Numbered from the stretch's first letter, positions 26,047 through 35,294 are shown. The stretch: 64,000 nucleotides of DNA from Pelagicoccus sp. SDUM812003 (GCF_031127815.1 NZ_JARXHY010000002.1:310001-374000), one strand, 5' to 3'. Numbers and translations: made by a program. The notes: generated from the letters alone by a model not told the origin.

Positions 26047-27246
26047 TTACGGCTGCCAGCGAGCGGTATTGCTGTCGCCATCCTTGATCACTGCGACCAG
26101 CTCGATTTCGATCAGGAGCTCGTGTCGGCACACATCCGCTTCCACGCAAACCAGAGGCATTTCAGGGATGCCGAGCAGTCGCAGGGCGCGCTTGTAGTCT
26201 TGATACACCTCCTGCGTTTTGCAGTACACCACGCCCATGTGAATGTCCTTTAGGCTACCACCTTGATCTTCCAGAAGCGCCGCAATATTCATAAGCGTAT
26301 CCAAAGCTTGGATCTCAGCATTGCCAATGTATGTGCTCTCGCCCGCAGTGTTGATGCTGGCGGTACCGGAAACGTAAACCGTGCGATACCCTTCATGGGT
26401 CAGCACCATTCCGCGTGAGAATGCGGAACCGTAGCCAAAGGCTTGATGCTGGCGCGAAGTGGTGACGATCGGAGTCATTTCGATCCCTTTTTCACTGACA
26501 TTCTTCACCGCCAATAGATCCAAGAAGCACTCTTCATTGCCGAAACGTCCTTGAATGCCAGTGCTCGCAGGATAAACGGGAGGCTTGCCAGTGGAAAAGA
26601 TGCCCGCCTTCTTAAAATGCTCAGTGCGCACACGATTCAACTCACCATACCAATCCAGGAGTCGACGACAGTATATCCAGGTTCTGGCGACACGTTTGAA
26701 ATCCATGCCGAAGTTGTCCAGCACCGACGAGCAGCGTTCGAACATGGTTTGGCACTGATCGGTCACGTTCGGCTTGTTCTCCTTGTCCTTTTCGTCGTAG
26801 CCATGGATCTGTGGCGAGTACAATAGCTCGAAATCCTTCGTCTTCCAGAGGAAGGACGGCGTTTCGGATTCGAAGTGCTTTTCCACCTTTATCGAATCGC
26901 TCTTCGCTACGATGCCCCAGATCTGCAGGCTCACAATGTCCTGTCCATCGAGGGGACGGCCTTCGACGTAAGTGAAGGGAAGGCTCTTGTCCAAACCCGC
27001 CTTTTCGAAGAGTTTTTCGCGAGCTTTGCAAAACGCGTCGAGCGCATCGGCGCTACCGTGAATCTTTTCCTGCAGGACCTGAATCTCCTTCTCAACAACC
27101 AGTTCGATAGCCTCCGCGTAGATGGCCGCGACTTGTTCTTCGACCGCCCCCACGTTGGGAGACTCTACCGTAATGTAGTAGTCTGAATAGGTTTCTCGCT
27201 CGACGAGCTTTGCAGTGAGCTTGGGTTTGATGTAAGTCTGTATCAT
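26047..27246 (-). CDS. Chorismatase/RidA-fold protein, last gene of cytochrome operon
   Basis: A 399-residue cytoplasmic protein without a signal peptide. The C-terminal half resembles FkbO/Hyg5-type chorismatases and RidA (YjgF) proteins: FGYGSAFSRGMVL, VYVSGTASINTAGESTYIGNAE, QALDTLMNIAALLEDQGGSL, and ADVCRHELLIEIELVAV. The RidA-type Arg just before the last strand appears to be absent (MPLVCVEAD instead of PARxxVEV), so imine hydrolysis is doubtful. It starts 16 bp after the upstream SUMF1-like gene with a C-rich leader. Its role with secreted cytochromes is unexplained. Confidence 0.65.
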   Translation of the reverse strand: MIQTYIKPKLTAKLVERETYSDYYITVESPNVGAVEEQVAAIYAEAIELVVEKEIQVLQEKIHGSADALDAFCKAREKLFEKAGLDKSLPFTYVEGRPLDGQDIVSLQIWGIVAKSDSIKVEKHFESETPSFLWKTKDFELLYSPQIHGYDEKDKENKPNVTDQCQTMFERCSSVLDNFGMDFKRVARTWIYCRRLLDWYGELNRVRTEHFKKAGIFSTGKPPVYPASTGIQGRFGNEECFLDLLAVKNVSEKGIEMTPIVTTSRQHQAFGYGSAFSRGMVLTHEGYRTVYVSGTASINTAGESTYIGNAEIQALDTLMNIAALLEDQGGSLKDIHMGVVYCKTQEVYQDYKRALRLLGIPEMPLVCVEADVCRHELLIEIELVAVIKDGDSNTARWQP

Positions 27247-27262
27247 AGTAGTAGGGGGGGAA

Positions 27263-28264
27263 TTAGTTGTCTTTCACACAGCGGAAACCGATATCCGCAT
27301 GCCAGTAGTTCGGGTTGCACCAAAGGCGCCGTGAGCACCTGAAATTGAAGCGAGCTTGCGATTCGTTTCCGCCAAATCCGCCTCCGCGGATGACCTTTCG
27401 CGTATCGTCCTCTCGTCCTTGATCGCCGGAACGCAGCAAGGCAACGGGACTGTAGGGCCCAGGAAGCTCGCCGTTCGCCAGCCCTTCCGGACCAGTGGGA
27501 TCTTGAAAGTTAGTTTCTTGGCTGTAGTAGGATTCTCCATACCAGTCCTCTACCCACTCCCACACGTTGCCTGCCATGCCCACACAGCCGCTGGGGCTTG
27601 GGCTGAGTGTCTCGTGGTCGACCGGCTTCACCGAGGAAAACGCAAGCGGCCGCCACTCGTCTCCCCAGGGATAGCGCAAGGCCTTTAAACCTCTCGCCGC
27701 GCGCTCCCACTCCGCTTCAGTCGGAAGACGCTTTCCTTGGGCCAGAGCGTAGCCACGAGCATCTCGCCAGCTCATGCCACGGGCAGGCAGATTCGCTTGC
27801 TCGACCAAAGATTCGGAGATTCCGGGGAGGCTAGCGAGCTGGTCGGCTGACTTTCCTTCGACCTCAGCAAGCGGCAGCTCGAGCATCTCCGCCAAAGCGA
27901 AGCGGGCCGAAAGCGCCTTGCGCTTGCATCGCTCTCCCATGGTTTCTGGGGCTTTGGCTTCGAAATAGCGAATCATATCCAGAGAGCCCTCTACGCTGTG
28001 TCGATGCCAAGCCCCTTCGAGCTGCTCGTAGAGCTCTCTCTCCCGCACGTAGGCGGCAAACTGGCGATTGTTCACCTCGTATTTGTCGATCCAATACGCG
28101 GAGAGACTCACACGGTGGGCCGGAGCCTCGTCGTAATAGCCGTCATCAGCGCCCATTTGAAACTCGCCAGCGGGGATGAAGATCATTTCGGAATCGGAAG
28201 CGAAGCAGAGCGAGGCTCCACAAGTAGCTAAAATCGAAATGGCTAGTGTCTGTAGTCGCTTCAT
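27263..28264 (-). CDS. Secreted SUMF1/FGE-fold protein, second copy
   Basis: A 333-residue protein with a signal peptide (LAISILATCGASLCFA). It has the formylglycine-generating-enzyme sulfatase fold: FIPAGEFQMGADDGYYDEAPAHRV, YWIDKYEVNNRQFAAYV, GKRLPTEAEWERAARG, GMAGNVWEWVEDWYGESYY and the end DIGFRCVKDN. The loop that carries the catalytic cysteines in true FGE reads RGGGFGGNESQARFNFRC, so FGE activity is unlikely. A helical insert (about 90-150) is unusual. ATG 28264 is one base after the stop of the preceding gene. A frame continuing upstream is a shadow of that gene. Confidence 0.8.
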   Translation of the reverse strand: MKRLQTLAISILATCGASLCFASDSEMIFIPAGEFQMGADDGYYDEAPAHRVSLSAYWIDKYEVNNRQFAAYVRERELYEQLEGAWHRHSVEGSLDMIRYFEAKAPETMGERCKRKALSARFALAEMLELPLAEVEGKSADQLASLPGISESLVEQANLPARGMSWRDARGYALAQGKRLPTEAEWERAARGLKALRYPWGDEWRPLAFSSVKPVDHETLSPSPSGCVGMAGNVWEWVEDWYGESYYSQETNFQDPTGPEGLANGELPGPYSPVALLRSGDQGREDDTRKVIRGGGFGGNESQARFNFRCSRRLWCNPNYWHADIGFRCVKDN

Positions 28265-28265
28265 A

Positions 28266-29294
28266 TTACAAATCCTTGACGCAACGGAAGCCGAGCGTGA
28301 ATTTTCTGAAATCGGGTTCACTGCAACTGCGATCGGCGCAGCGGGTCTCGCTGGGGATGCTCTGCGAGCTTCCGCCTCTGACCACCCTGCTCTTCCCTGA
28401 CTGAGGGCCGCTGGGGGAGCGAGCGGCGCTCTGCGGGTAGTAGTCCGCGCCATACCAGTCGGCACACCATTCCGCCACGTTGCCTGCCATGTCCGAACAG
28501 CCGAAAGGACTGTCGCTTCCCGAGAAACTGCCAACTGGAGCCGGGTAGATGTATCCATCGCGATCCACTCCCTGCACCCGGTAGTCGGTCCCTTTCATGT
28601 CGCCACCGATATTGCACAGGCCCCACTTCCATTCGTTGCCCCAGGGCCAGAGTCGCTGGTCCGTGCCGCGAGCCGCGAATTCCCACTCCGCTTCAGTCGG
28701 CAAGCGTTTGCCGGCCCACTTGGCATATGCGTAGGCATCGTACCAATCCACACCGACCACCGGCATATCATCGGCAAGAAAGGTCTGGTTGGAAAACGGA
28801 ACCAAGGCTGCGGTGGCCGCGTCTCCTAGCAGCGGATTGTAGTCTTTCCAATACCGCGGAGTATGGTCCTTTCCAGCAGGCTGTTCAGGATGACGCACTG
28901 TATCGTCGCCGTATTCCGTCACCCAGTCCAAGAATTTTCGATACTGAGCGTTGGTCACCTCGTATTTATCGATGGCATAAGCCTTCAGCTCCACCTGATG
29001 GATCGGCTTCTCGTCGTCTAGGCGCCAGGCGCTCTGAGCCCGTGCGAGCAGGACGTGATAGGGGCGCAGGGGCTTGCCTTCGATCATCTTGTCCAGATCC
29101 GGATGTGTCGTCTCGTTTCCCATGAGAAACTGGCTCGCCGGGACAACGACCATTTCGGACCCATCCTTCTCATGCACGATAACGGCGCCCGCTTGGTGTG
29201 AGCTCGAGCTCGTCCCCTCTCCGCAGCCGTGAAACGCCAAAAGAGAAACGAGGCTAAGCGCTATACTGGAAATTTTGGATACGCTAGGCATCAT
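28266..29294 (-). CDS. SUMF1/FGE-fold lipoprotein-like protein, first copy
   Basis: A 342-residue exported protein; LLAFHGC near residue 25 looks like a lipobox. The FGE fold is clear: VVPASQFLMGNETTHPDLD, KAYAIDKYEVTNAQYRKFLDWV, GKRLPTEAEWEFAARGTDQRLWPWGN, CSDMAGNVAEWCADWYGADYY, GFRCVKDL. The position of the FGE active-site cysteines reads RGGSSQSIPSETRCADRSC, without the SFLCxxSYC pattern. It more likely binds a ligand or partner than modifies sulfatases. The start overlaps the stop of the upstream cytochrome gene (ATGA). Confidence 0.8.
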   Translation of the reverse strand: MMPSVSKISSIALSLVSLLAFHGCGEGTSSSSHQAGAVIVHEKDGSEMVVVPASQFLMGNETTHPDLDKMIEGKPLRPYHVLLARAQSAWRLDDEKPIHQVELKAYAIDKYEVTNAQYRKFLDWVTEYGDDTVRHPEQPAGKDHTPRYWKDYNPLLGDAATAALVPFSNQTFLADDMPVVGVDWYDAYAYAKWAGKRLPTEAEWEFAARGTDQRLWPWGNEWKWGLCNIGGDMKGTDYRVQGVDRDGYIYPAPVGSFSGSDSPFGCSDMAGNVAEWCADWYGADYYPQSAARSPSGPQSGKSRVVRGGSSQSIPSETRCADRSCSEPDFRKFTLGFRCVKDL

Positions 29295-32200
29295 TCGATA
29301 GAATTCATAAAGTTAACCAGGTCATCGATCTCCTGACGCGTGAGGTGGGAGGTGCCGCCATGAGTATCGAATCCGAGACGACTCTCCGAGATGAGGTGCA
29401 TCTTCACGCGATCCTCCGCCGTAGCGAAGAGGAATGTCATATTGAAGCCTACCTCCTTTTTGTCGGGACGTTCTGGATACCCGCCGAAAAGAGGTTCGTA
29501 CTTGAAGGTGCCGAGAGCGGGATGTCCTGGCGTTAGGGAAACCTCTCGCAGGTTGCGAGCGAGGCCGTTGTGCAGGAAGGAGGCTGGACGATCCCAGATG
29601 CCACGCAACGGGAAGGTGGTCAGGTGGCCTTGCTTGGCCTCCATGCGCCCTTGGTCCCATGGCTCCAGATCGCGGCGCTTCCCATTGTTGTAGTCCTCTC
29701 GATTCTTGCTGAGCAGAGTGAAGGATCCGTCTCGCACCGTGAACATGGTTACGGGTGGAATCGCTTGTTGCGGATTGTTTGGAAAGTCCTTTTTGGCGAA
29801 ACTGGGGGCGGGATGACAAGAGACGCAGCCCACCTGCGGGTCCTCGAATACGAGCTGGCCGCGTTTGATCGATGGATGCTGATGATCGTAGGGATTGGGC
29901 AGTAGACGTGGCTCGTGCATTTGCCACTCGCCGATAAATCGCTGGAAGTCGCGCAGGTTGAACGACTTGCCAAACTGCTGTCGCGACAGCGTGCGAAACA
30001 TCTCGTCGCGACGCTCTTCCAGGTCCACTTCATAGGCGGTGGTCGTATCCATCTTGGACTGGATATCGTCCTGACCGCTCATCGTGTAGTGGGCAGCGAC
30101 TTTAGTGAAATCTCCTTGTGGCGAGAGAGCTCGGAAATCATCCGAGGGACAGTGCTCCAACATCATGGAGCGCGGTTCGTATCCAGAAATCACTCCTTCG
30201 AAGAAGAAGGGCTGAATGGCGAAAAGGCCTCGCATCTGCGGCACGTTCATAGCCCCGCCGATCATAATCGGACCGCTTTGAGCTTCCGCGTCCAAAAACT
30301 CCTGACCGAGAACCTGGCTCACGCCCCAGCTTCGACCATCGCTCATGTCCCGAGTATGACAGTGCAGGCAGGAAGTATCGCCATCTGAGGAATAGAAGGA
30401 GGTATGGGCCATGATCTCGCCTCGCTCAGCATTGGTGGCGGGCACCGGCAAGCGCAGGAGCGAGGGATCCACCGGAATCTCGTAGGAGCTTCCGCTCTCG
30501 CGATCGATCAGACTGAGCGAGCCTCCGAGGAAGTTCGCGGTGAGTAGTTTGTTTTCCGATACGGTTCCCGCTTTGCCTTCCTTGATGCCCTTGGGCATGA
30601 AACCAGTTGGATAGACAGCTTCCGGCACCAGGTAGTCGATAGGGTCGCTAGCGGTGGGATTGATGCGCCATTGCTGCACTTGGTTGCTGCCTTGCATGCT
30701 CACGAAGAGCCGATCGCCATCGATAGCGAGACGATCGGGAAACGCTCCGACCACGCGCATCAGAGCGGGAGGAATATCGCCTTTGATGTCGCCATAGGTC
30801 GACTCCGCGGAGTCCGATGTGTAGCGAACCCAAGCGCGATGGGCTTCGTACTTGTTGACCTTCAGGATATGTCGAAGACCTTCCTGGCTGTCGGCTTCGG
30901 GAATGTCCAAAGCGGAGATGTCGATGAACACGATATCGTTTTGGATATCGCGGAACTTGATCTCCAAGGTGCCATCGACCGCGTCAAACGGCCCTAGGAT
31001 CTCCTGCTGTTCGCGCGGCAACGGCAAGCCGGTGCTGGGGTCGCGCCATACTGTGTATTGAGCCGCTGGATTCTCGGGATCCCAAGACTCGCCGCCAAAT
31101 GGGTCGCGCTCCTTGGTCACTCCAAATCCGATGCCCATGGTAGAGACGATCAAGTAGTCGCGCCCTGTCTCGTCGCTGTGATAAACCGCCAGGTCGTTCA
31201 CCGCGTTCTGCAGGTAGATGGCGCCGACTTCCTGTTGGCTCGCTGTATCCACGATGGAAATATCCTGCGTACCCGTGTTGCCCACGAAGAGGTAGCGCTC
31301 GTCGTCGCTCAAGGCGGTAGCGACCGGCTTGCTACGTTGGTTGCCCACAGGTATGCCAGGACCGGTGCCTCCTGCATCGATCCATTCGGTAAGCTGCTTC
31401 AATCGCTCATCCGTTTCCGGTTCCGGAAAAACGACCGTGCCCAAAGCGTGGCTTTGATACTTGGGCGTCATGTCAGCGTAGCCCCCTACTCGGCCAGGCA
31501 AGGCTGCGGTGAGCAATCGACTTTGCTTGGCATCCCCCGGCACGATATGCTCAAGAGCAGAGAGAAAGCTCTTCATCTGATCCGGGCCGGCGTAGAAACC
31601 GCCGCGCATGGCGTCGTGACAGCCGGTGGTGGCGCAGCTCTGATTGAGGATGCCATGGATGGAGGGTCCCATTTCAGATTCGGAGAAGAATGCCTTATCA
31701 TCGAGCCCACCCAGCACTCGCATCCTGGCTTCGATGTCGGAGGCGCTGGCTTTGGCATCCACTAGGAAGACCTGATCCAAGTATCGATTCGCTAGATACA
31801 AAGTCTCACCGTCTTTGGAGAAGGAACCATCTTGGCAATAGTAGTCCAAGGCGATCTCGTCCACGAAGCGATCGCTCTGCGTATCCAACACCGCGGCGAA
31901 ATTCGAAAAGCGGTTTACAACCAGCAGGTAACGCTCGTCCGGATGCTCGATCAGACGGATCGGCGAAGAAGCGGCATCCTGGGTCGAAGGGCCTTGAATC
32001 GGGATGCGTTTGATCACTCGGCGCTGGGCGATGTCGACCACAGCGATTTCGCTGCCGGGCTCGTATTCAGATCCTTGCAAGGTCAGATAAGCCTTGCTGC
32101 CATCCTGACTGAGGGCCACGTCGGAAGGATGGTCTCTGCGTGGCTGCGGCTCGGGGTTCGGATTGGGATTTCCCACCGGTTGCAGATTGCGCCGCGCAAA

Positions 32201-32410
32201 CTCTCGCCCATAGGACCAGACCTCGCTGGTGAGCAATCCGAAGAGCGAGGGATTCGAGCTCTCGCCGACGTCCGCGTCTTCCATCTGCGGGATTCGAGCG
32301 GGGGCATTGCTTGCAGGGAACGTCCCCACTTCCAGTCCCAAAGTATAGGCGCCGAGAGCGAGTGGGATCCCGAGTTTGAGTAGATAAGTGCCTTTGTTCC
32401 GGAGCGTCAT
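29291..32410 (-). CDS. Beta-propeller multiheme cytochrome c, 1039 residues
   Basis: Begins with a membrane anchor or signal (LLKLGIPLALGAYTLGLEVG). YVTN-type propeller repeats fill much of residues 90-650 (KAYLTLQGSEYEPGSEIAVVDI, RYLFVGNTGTQDISIVDT). Heme sites: CLHCH (about 690) and CVSCH (about 895), plus an early CATTGCH (about 260) with four residues between cysteines, a pattern found in some c-type hemes. The C-terminal part resembles diheme cytochrome c peroxidase/MauG-like domains (FPLRGIWDRPASFLHNG, near the end LTRQEIDDLVNFMNSI). Probable extracytoplasmic oxidoreductase; substrate unknown. ATG 32410 shares a base with the upstream stop (TAATG). Confidence 0.82.
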   Translation of the reverse strand: MTLRNKGTYLLKLGIPLALGAYTLGLEVGTFPASNAPARIPQMEDADVGESSNPSLFGLLTSEVWSYGREFARRNLQPVGNPNPNPEPQPRRDHPSDVALSQDGSKAYLTLQGSEYEPGSEIAVVDIAQRRVIKRIPIQGPSTQDAASSPIRLIEHPDERYLLVVNRFSNFAAVLDTQSDRFVDEIALDYYCQDGSFSKDGETLYLANRYLDQVFLVDAKASASDIEARMRVLGGLDDKAFFSESEMGPSIHGILNQSCATTGCHDAMRGGFYAGPDQMKSFLSALEHIVPGDAKQSRLLTAALPGRVGGYADMTPKYQSHALGTVVFPEPETDERLKQLTEWIDAGGTGPGIPVGNQRSKPVATALSDDERYLFVGNTGTQDISIVDTASQQEVGAIYLQNAVNDLAVYHSDETGRDYLIVSTMGIGFGVTKERDPFGGESWDPENPAAQYTVWRDPSTGLPLPREQQEILGPFDAVDGTLEIKFRDIQNDIVFIDISALDIPEADSQEGLRHILKVNKYEAHRAWVRYTSDSAESTYGDIKGDIPPALMRVVGAFPDRLAIDGDRLFVSMQGSNQVQQWRINPTASDPIDYLVPEAVYPTGFMPKGIKEGKAGTVSENKLLTANFLGGSLSLIDRESGSSYEIPVDPSLLRLPVPATNAERGEIMAHTSFYSSDGDTSCLHCHTRDMSDGRSWGVSQVLGQEFLDAEAQSGPIMIGGAMNVPQMRGLFAIQPFFFEGVISGYEPRSMMLEHCPSDDFRALSPQGDFTKVAAHYTMSGQDDIQSKMDTTTAYEVDLEERRDEMFRTLSRQQFGKSFNLRDFQRFIGEWQMHEPRLLPNPYDHQHPSIKRGQLVFEDPQVGCVSCHPAPSFAKKDFPNNPQQAIPPVTMFTVRDGSFTLLSKNREDYNNGKRRDLEPWDQGRMEAKQGHLTTFPLRGIWDRPASFLHNGLARNLREVSLTPGHPALGTFKYEPLFGGYPERPDKKEVGFNMTFLFATAEDRVKMHLISESRLGFDTHGGTSHLTRQEIDDLVNFMNSIE

Positions 32411-34218
32411 TACAAGGATTTGAGGTAAATGATCAGGTCTTGGAGTTCGGCGTCCGACAGTCCACTGGTCAGGCCATGCTTGTCGTCAGGGTTGTACTTG
32501 CGAAAGATCTCTTCGTAAGTCTCGGCGAATCCATGATGCAAATACGGGCCAGTGCGATAGGACTCGCGCAGCGAGGGAGTGTAGAAACGGGACCGCAGCT
32601 CGAAGGAGGCTTTCAGACCGAGGTCATGCTTGCGCATATCGGAAAAGGTAGGCGGCACATGGCAGACATGGCAGCGAGAACGATAGAAGATTTCCTTTCC
32701 CCTTTCCAACGCGGCGACGTCCTCGTTGAGGTAGGGATTCGGAGCGCGGCGTGGGTGACCGATGTACTCCATAAGGGCTTCGTGATTCTCTTCCGTAGGG
32801 ATGAATCCCAGGAACCGTTGCCCCGCAGCTACTCCCGCATACATGTTGGCACGCACGCCTGACCACATGACCGGCGGCGTATCCATGGCGTCATGCAGCG
32901 ACTTGGCGTTCTTGGGATTGCCCCGACCATCGTTGATCAAGTCCCAGTTCAAACCATCCGTTGTGGCGTCCTCCTGATGGCAGCTAGCGCAGCTGTAGTA
33001 GTTTTGCTGGCAAATGCGGGCGTCGTTGAAGAGCAGCTCTCCACGGCGCCAAAGCGTCATCTTCTTCTCCTCGCCTAGAGCGATCACCGCTTGCAGTTCG
33101 CCATCTTCAGCGTTCATCGCTGATATGTCGTTGGTAAAGTAGTTAGCTACGTAGAGGGTACCGCGCCGGGCGTCGAGAGCCATGCCACGCGGACCGTTCC
33201 CACCGGTTTGGACTCGTTTTCCCAGAGCCAAGCGATCGAAGACCTCCACGTCCTGCGAGAGACGAACCACCGCGTCGGCCTTGGTGGAAGCGACCAGATT
33301 CAATAGCTTGGGAAGATCGACGAAGGCGACCTCATGCACGCCGGAGAGCGTAACGTACAGGCGCTTCTGATCTGGAGAGATGAGCACGTCCCAAGGATTC
33401 GCCGCTCCATTGATCAAGCTATCCAGCGGCACCACCACGCAATGGCCCGGCTGATCCACCTTCATGACGTAGACGCCATTGGAGTTGATCCATCCTCGCT
33501 CGATTTGCATGGTGATCATCTCGTCGTGGGCGATGATTCCGGCGGCGATCAAATACTCCTCCGTATCAGTTTTCTCGATACCCTTTGTCAGCGATGAGCG
33601 CAGCATATGGCGTGACTCGCGCAGCTGCCCTGTATGGGCGTCGATCAAGCTGAGCTCGCGAGCCATGCCGTTGGTGACGGCGATCAGCCCCTTGCTCGGC
33701 AGCTCCGTGATAAAGCGAGGAGCTCGAGCCACGCTGGTTTCGAAAAGCTTGCTCAGATCCCGAGTGGCCAGACCTGTCACCGTGTTGGAAATCATGTTCG
33801 CGACATAGAGTCGCTCGCCATCCTGAGAGAGCGTCAGACCATAGGGCTCGTATCCGACCTTGACAGAGTCGACCACCGTCAAACTGTCCAGATCCACGAC
33901 TTGGATACAGTAGTCGTACAGGCAGCTGACATAGAGCTTCGACTCGTCCTTTGACAGAACCGCGTCCGCAGGGAAACTTCCCAGCGCTAATTCACGAGTC
34001 ACGCTCTGGGTCTCTAGGTCGATGACAGAGAGGCTGCTACTGGTATTGTTTATCACATACAGCTCGCCTCTCTTCTGCGAGAGCGACAGAGCGAGCGGCG
34101 AGTGGTAGCTCTCCTCCAGCCAAGGAGCGGTTTCGTCGCTGGAGAAAGCGTCTATCGCACCGCCCAGCGAGAGCAAAAAGCCAACGAAGAGAAACAGAAT
34201 TTTGTATTCGCGACACAT
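32410..34218 (-). CDS. Beta-propeller diheme cytochrome c, 602 residues
   Basis: ATG 34218 is chosen because AGGAG lies seven bases upstream and the next residues form a signal peptide (ILFLFVGFLLSLGGAIDAFS). A YVTN/NHL-type propeller (about 40-375; GELYVINNTSSSLSVIDLE, GTLYVANYFTNDISAMN) is followed by two heme domains with CASCH (about 410) and CHVCH (about 515). SLRESYRTGPYLHHG near the C-terminus is the conserved end of MauG/cytochrome c peroxidase-type proteins. It parallels the next gene product and presumably hands electrons to the small diheme cytochrome encoded upstream. A possible TTG start at 34236 is less likely. Confidence 0.83.
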   Translation of the reverse strand: MCREYKILFLFVGFLLSLGGAIDAFSSDETAPWLEESYHSPLALSLSQKRGELYVINNTSSSLSVIDLETQSVTRELALGSFPADAVLSKDESKLYVSCLYDYCIQVVDLDSLTVVDSVKVGYEPYGLTLSQDGERLYVANMISNTVTGLATRDLSKLFETSVARAPRFITELPSKGLIAVTNGMARELSLIDAHTGQLRESRHMLRSSLTKGIEKTDTEEYLIAAGIIAHDEMITMQIERGWINSNGVYVMKVDQPGHCVVVPLDSLINGAANPWDVLISPDQKRLYVTLSGVHEVAFVDLPKLLNLVASTKADAVVRLSQDVEVFDRLALGKRVQTGGNGPRGMALDARRGTLYVANYFTNDISAMNAEDGELQAVIALGEEKKMTLWRRGELLFNDARICQQNYYSCASCHQEDATTDGLNWDLINDGRGNPKNAKSLHDAMDTPPVMWSGVRANMYAGVAAGQRFLGFIPTEENHEALMEYIGHPRRAPNPYLNEDVAALERGKEIFYRSRCHVCHVPPTFSDMRKHDLGLKASFELRSRFYTPSLRESYRTGPYLHHGFAETYEEIFRKYNPDDKHGLTSGLSDAELQDLIIYLKSL

Positions 34219-34228
34219 ATACAAGCTC

Positions 34229-35071
34229 CTATGCAATGGGGTTCTCCGCTTCCTTGTCCTTGGCCTCGTGTCCGCGTAGCCACTTGATGTAGATGATTAG
34301 CTTTTCCAGCTCCTCGTCTGTCATCTGCTTGCGGTAGCCAGGCATCTGGATGACTTGGCGTTCGAGAAAATAGCGACCAACCGGGTGCTCCATCAGACGG
34401 GAGCTAGTACCCTTGAGAATCCACTCGCGCAGCTCGTCATCGTCTTTCACCAGTTCCTTGAAGTCCTCTCCATCCCAAGCTGGGATGATGCCGGTGAAAC
34501 TCTTAGGGTTTGGCATGCCGCCCATGCCAGAAGGGCCATGGCAGCCGAAGCAGCCGAACTCGCGAGCCACGACGCTGCCTTCGTAAGCCTCGTCCGGCAT
34601 GTTGGGAAAAAACTCCGCTACCGCCACGAAATAGGCCACCAGATCGTCAAGCTCCCGCTCCGAAACCAGGCCCTCGTAGGCCGGCATCGGCTCGATGTTC
34701 TCCGCTCGCAGGCCCTCGATCGGTGGGTGCTGCTCGTCATGAGGTTTTCCATACAGGATCCATTCGCGGATCTCCTGCTCGTTATCTACGTACATGACCG
34801 CGGTGCCTTTTTCCCAGCCCGGCATGCGACCGGCAGGGGAGATCGGATCGGGAATGCCGTTCACTCCATCGGGGCCGTGACACGCGAAGCAGCCCATCTC
34901 ATGAGCCAGCTGCTTGCCGCGAATGGCTGGCGTGACCTCAGGCCGCCGAATCGCGTAGAGCGTGCCTACCGCGACAGCAAGCACGCCAGGGATGAGGAGC
35001 AGAAGCAGGCGACTTTTGAGGAGCTTGCCACCGCAACAACGTAAAAGGGAGGTTTGGGGATACGCGGGCAT
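34229..35071 (-). CDS. Membrane-anchored diheme cytochrome c
   Basis: A 280-residue protein with one N-terminal membrane helix (LLLLLIPGVLAVAVGTLYAI) and two tandem cytochrome c domains, each with CxxCH: GCFACHGPDGVNG and GCFGCHGPSGMGG, with axial Met candidates in MPAYEGLVSE and MPGYRKQMTDEEL. The internal duplication is plain. It is the first gene of a six-gene minus-strand operon (35071 to 26047) with the two propeller cytochromes, and is the natural membrane-side electron carrier for them. Confidence 0.88.
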   Translation of the reverse strand: MPAYPQTSLLRCCGGKLLKSRLLLLLIPGVLAVAVGTLYAIRRPEVTPAIRGKQLAHEMGCFACHGPDGVNGIPDPISPAGRMPGWEKGTAVMYVDNEQEIREWILYGKPHDEQHPPIEGLRAENIEPMPAYEGLVSERELDDLVAYFVAVAEFFPNMPDEAYEGSVVAREFGCFGCHGPSGMGGMPNPKSFTGIIPAWDGEDFKELVKDDDELREWILKGTSSRLMEHPVGRYFLERQVIQMPGYRKQMTDEELEKLIIYIKWLRGHEAKDKEAENPIA

Positions 35072-35146
35072 ACGCAGGGCCCAAAAGCGTATAAGGAACC
35101 CTTTTCGTCAATTTCCGTGGGGTAAGCTGCCGTTATACCGGGGTGG

Positions 35147-35160
35147 ATCGCAATTGCGAT
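35147..35160. promoter_or_regulatory. Perfect 14-bp palindrome upstream of the cytochrome operon
   Basis: ATCGCAATTGCGAT is fully self-complementary and lies 76 bp before the operon's first ATG, in a gap that also holds the TTGACG and TATACG hexamers on the minus strand (spacing too short for a good promoter). Candidate operator; the binding protein is unknown. Confidence 0.4.
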
Positions 35161-35294
35161 AAAACCGCCTAATCCACTGGAAAACAGCTACTTATTACGC
35201 CCATCGTTCCGGCTGAATCCTAGTCCAATCGGCCCGCTTGGGAATGGTGGCGAACGCGTTGTTTCCGATGGACTGCTTAGAGATGGGCGAGCCC

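Noticed and set aside
27263-29294. Sulfatase-activating formylglycine-generating enzymes
   Set aside because: Catalytic cysteines are not in place and no sulfatase gene is in the window.
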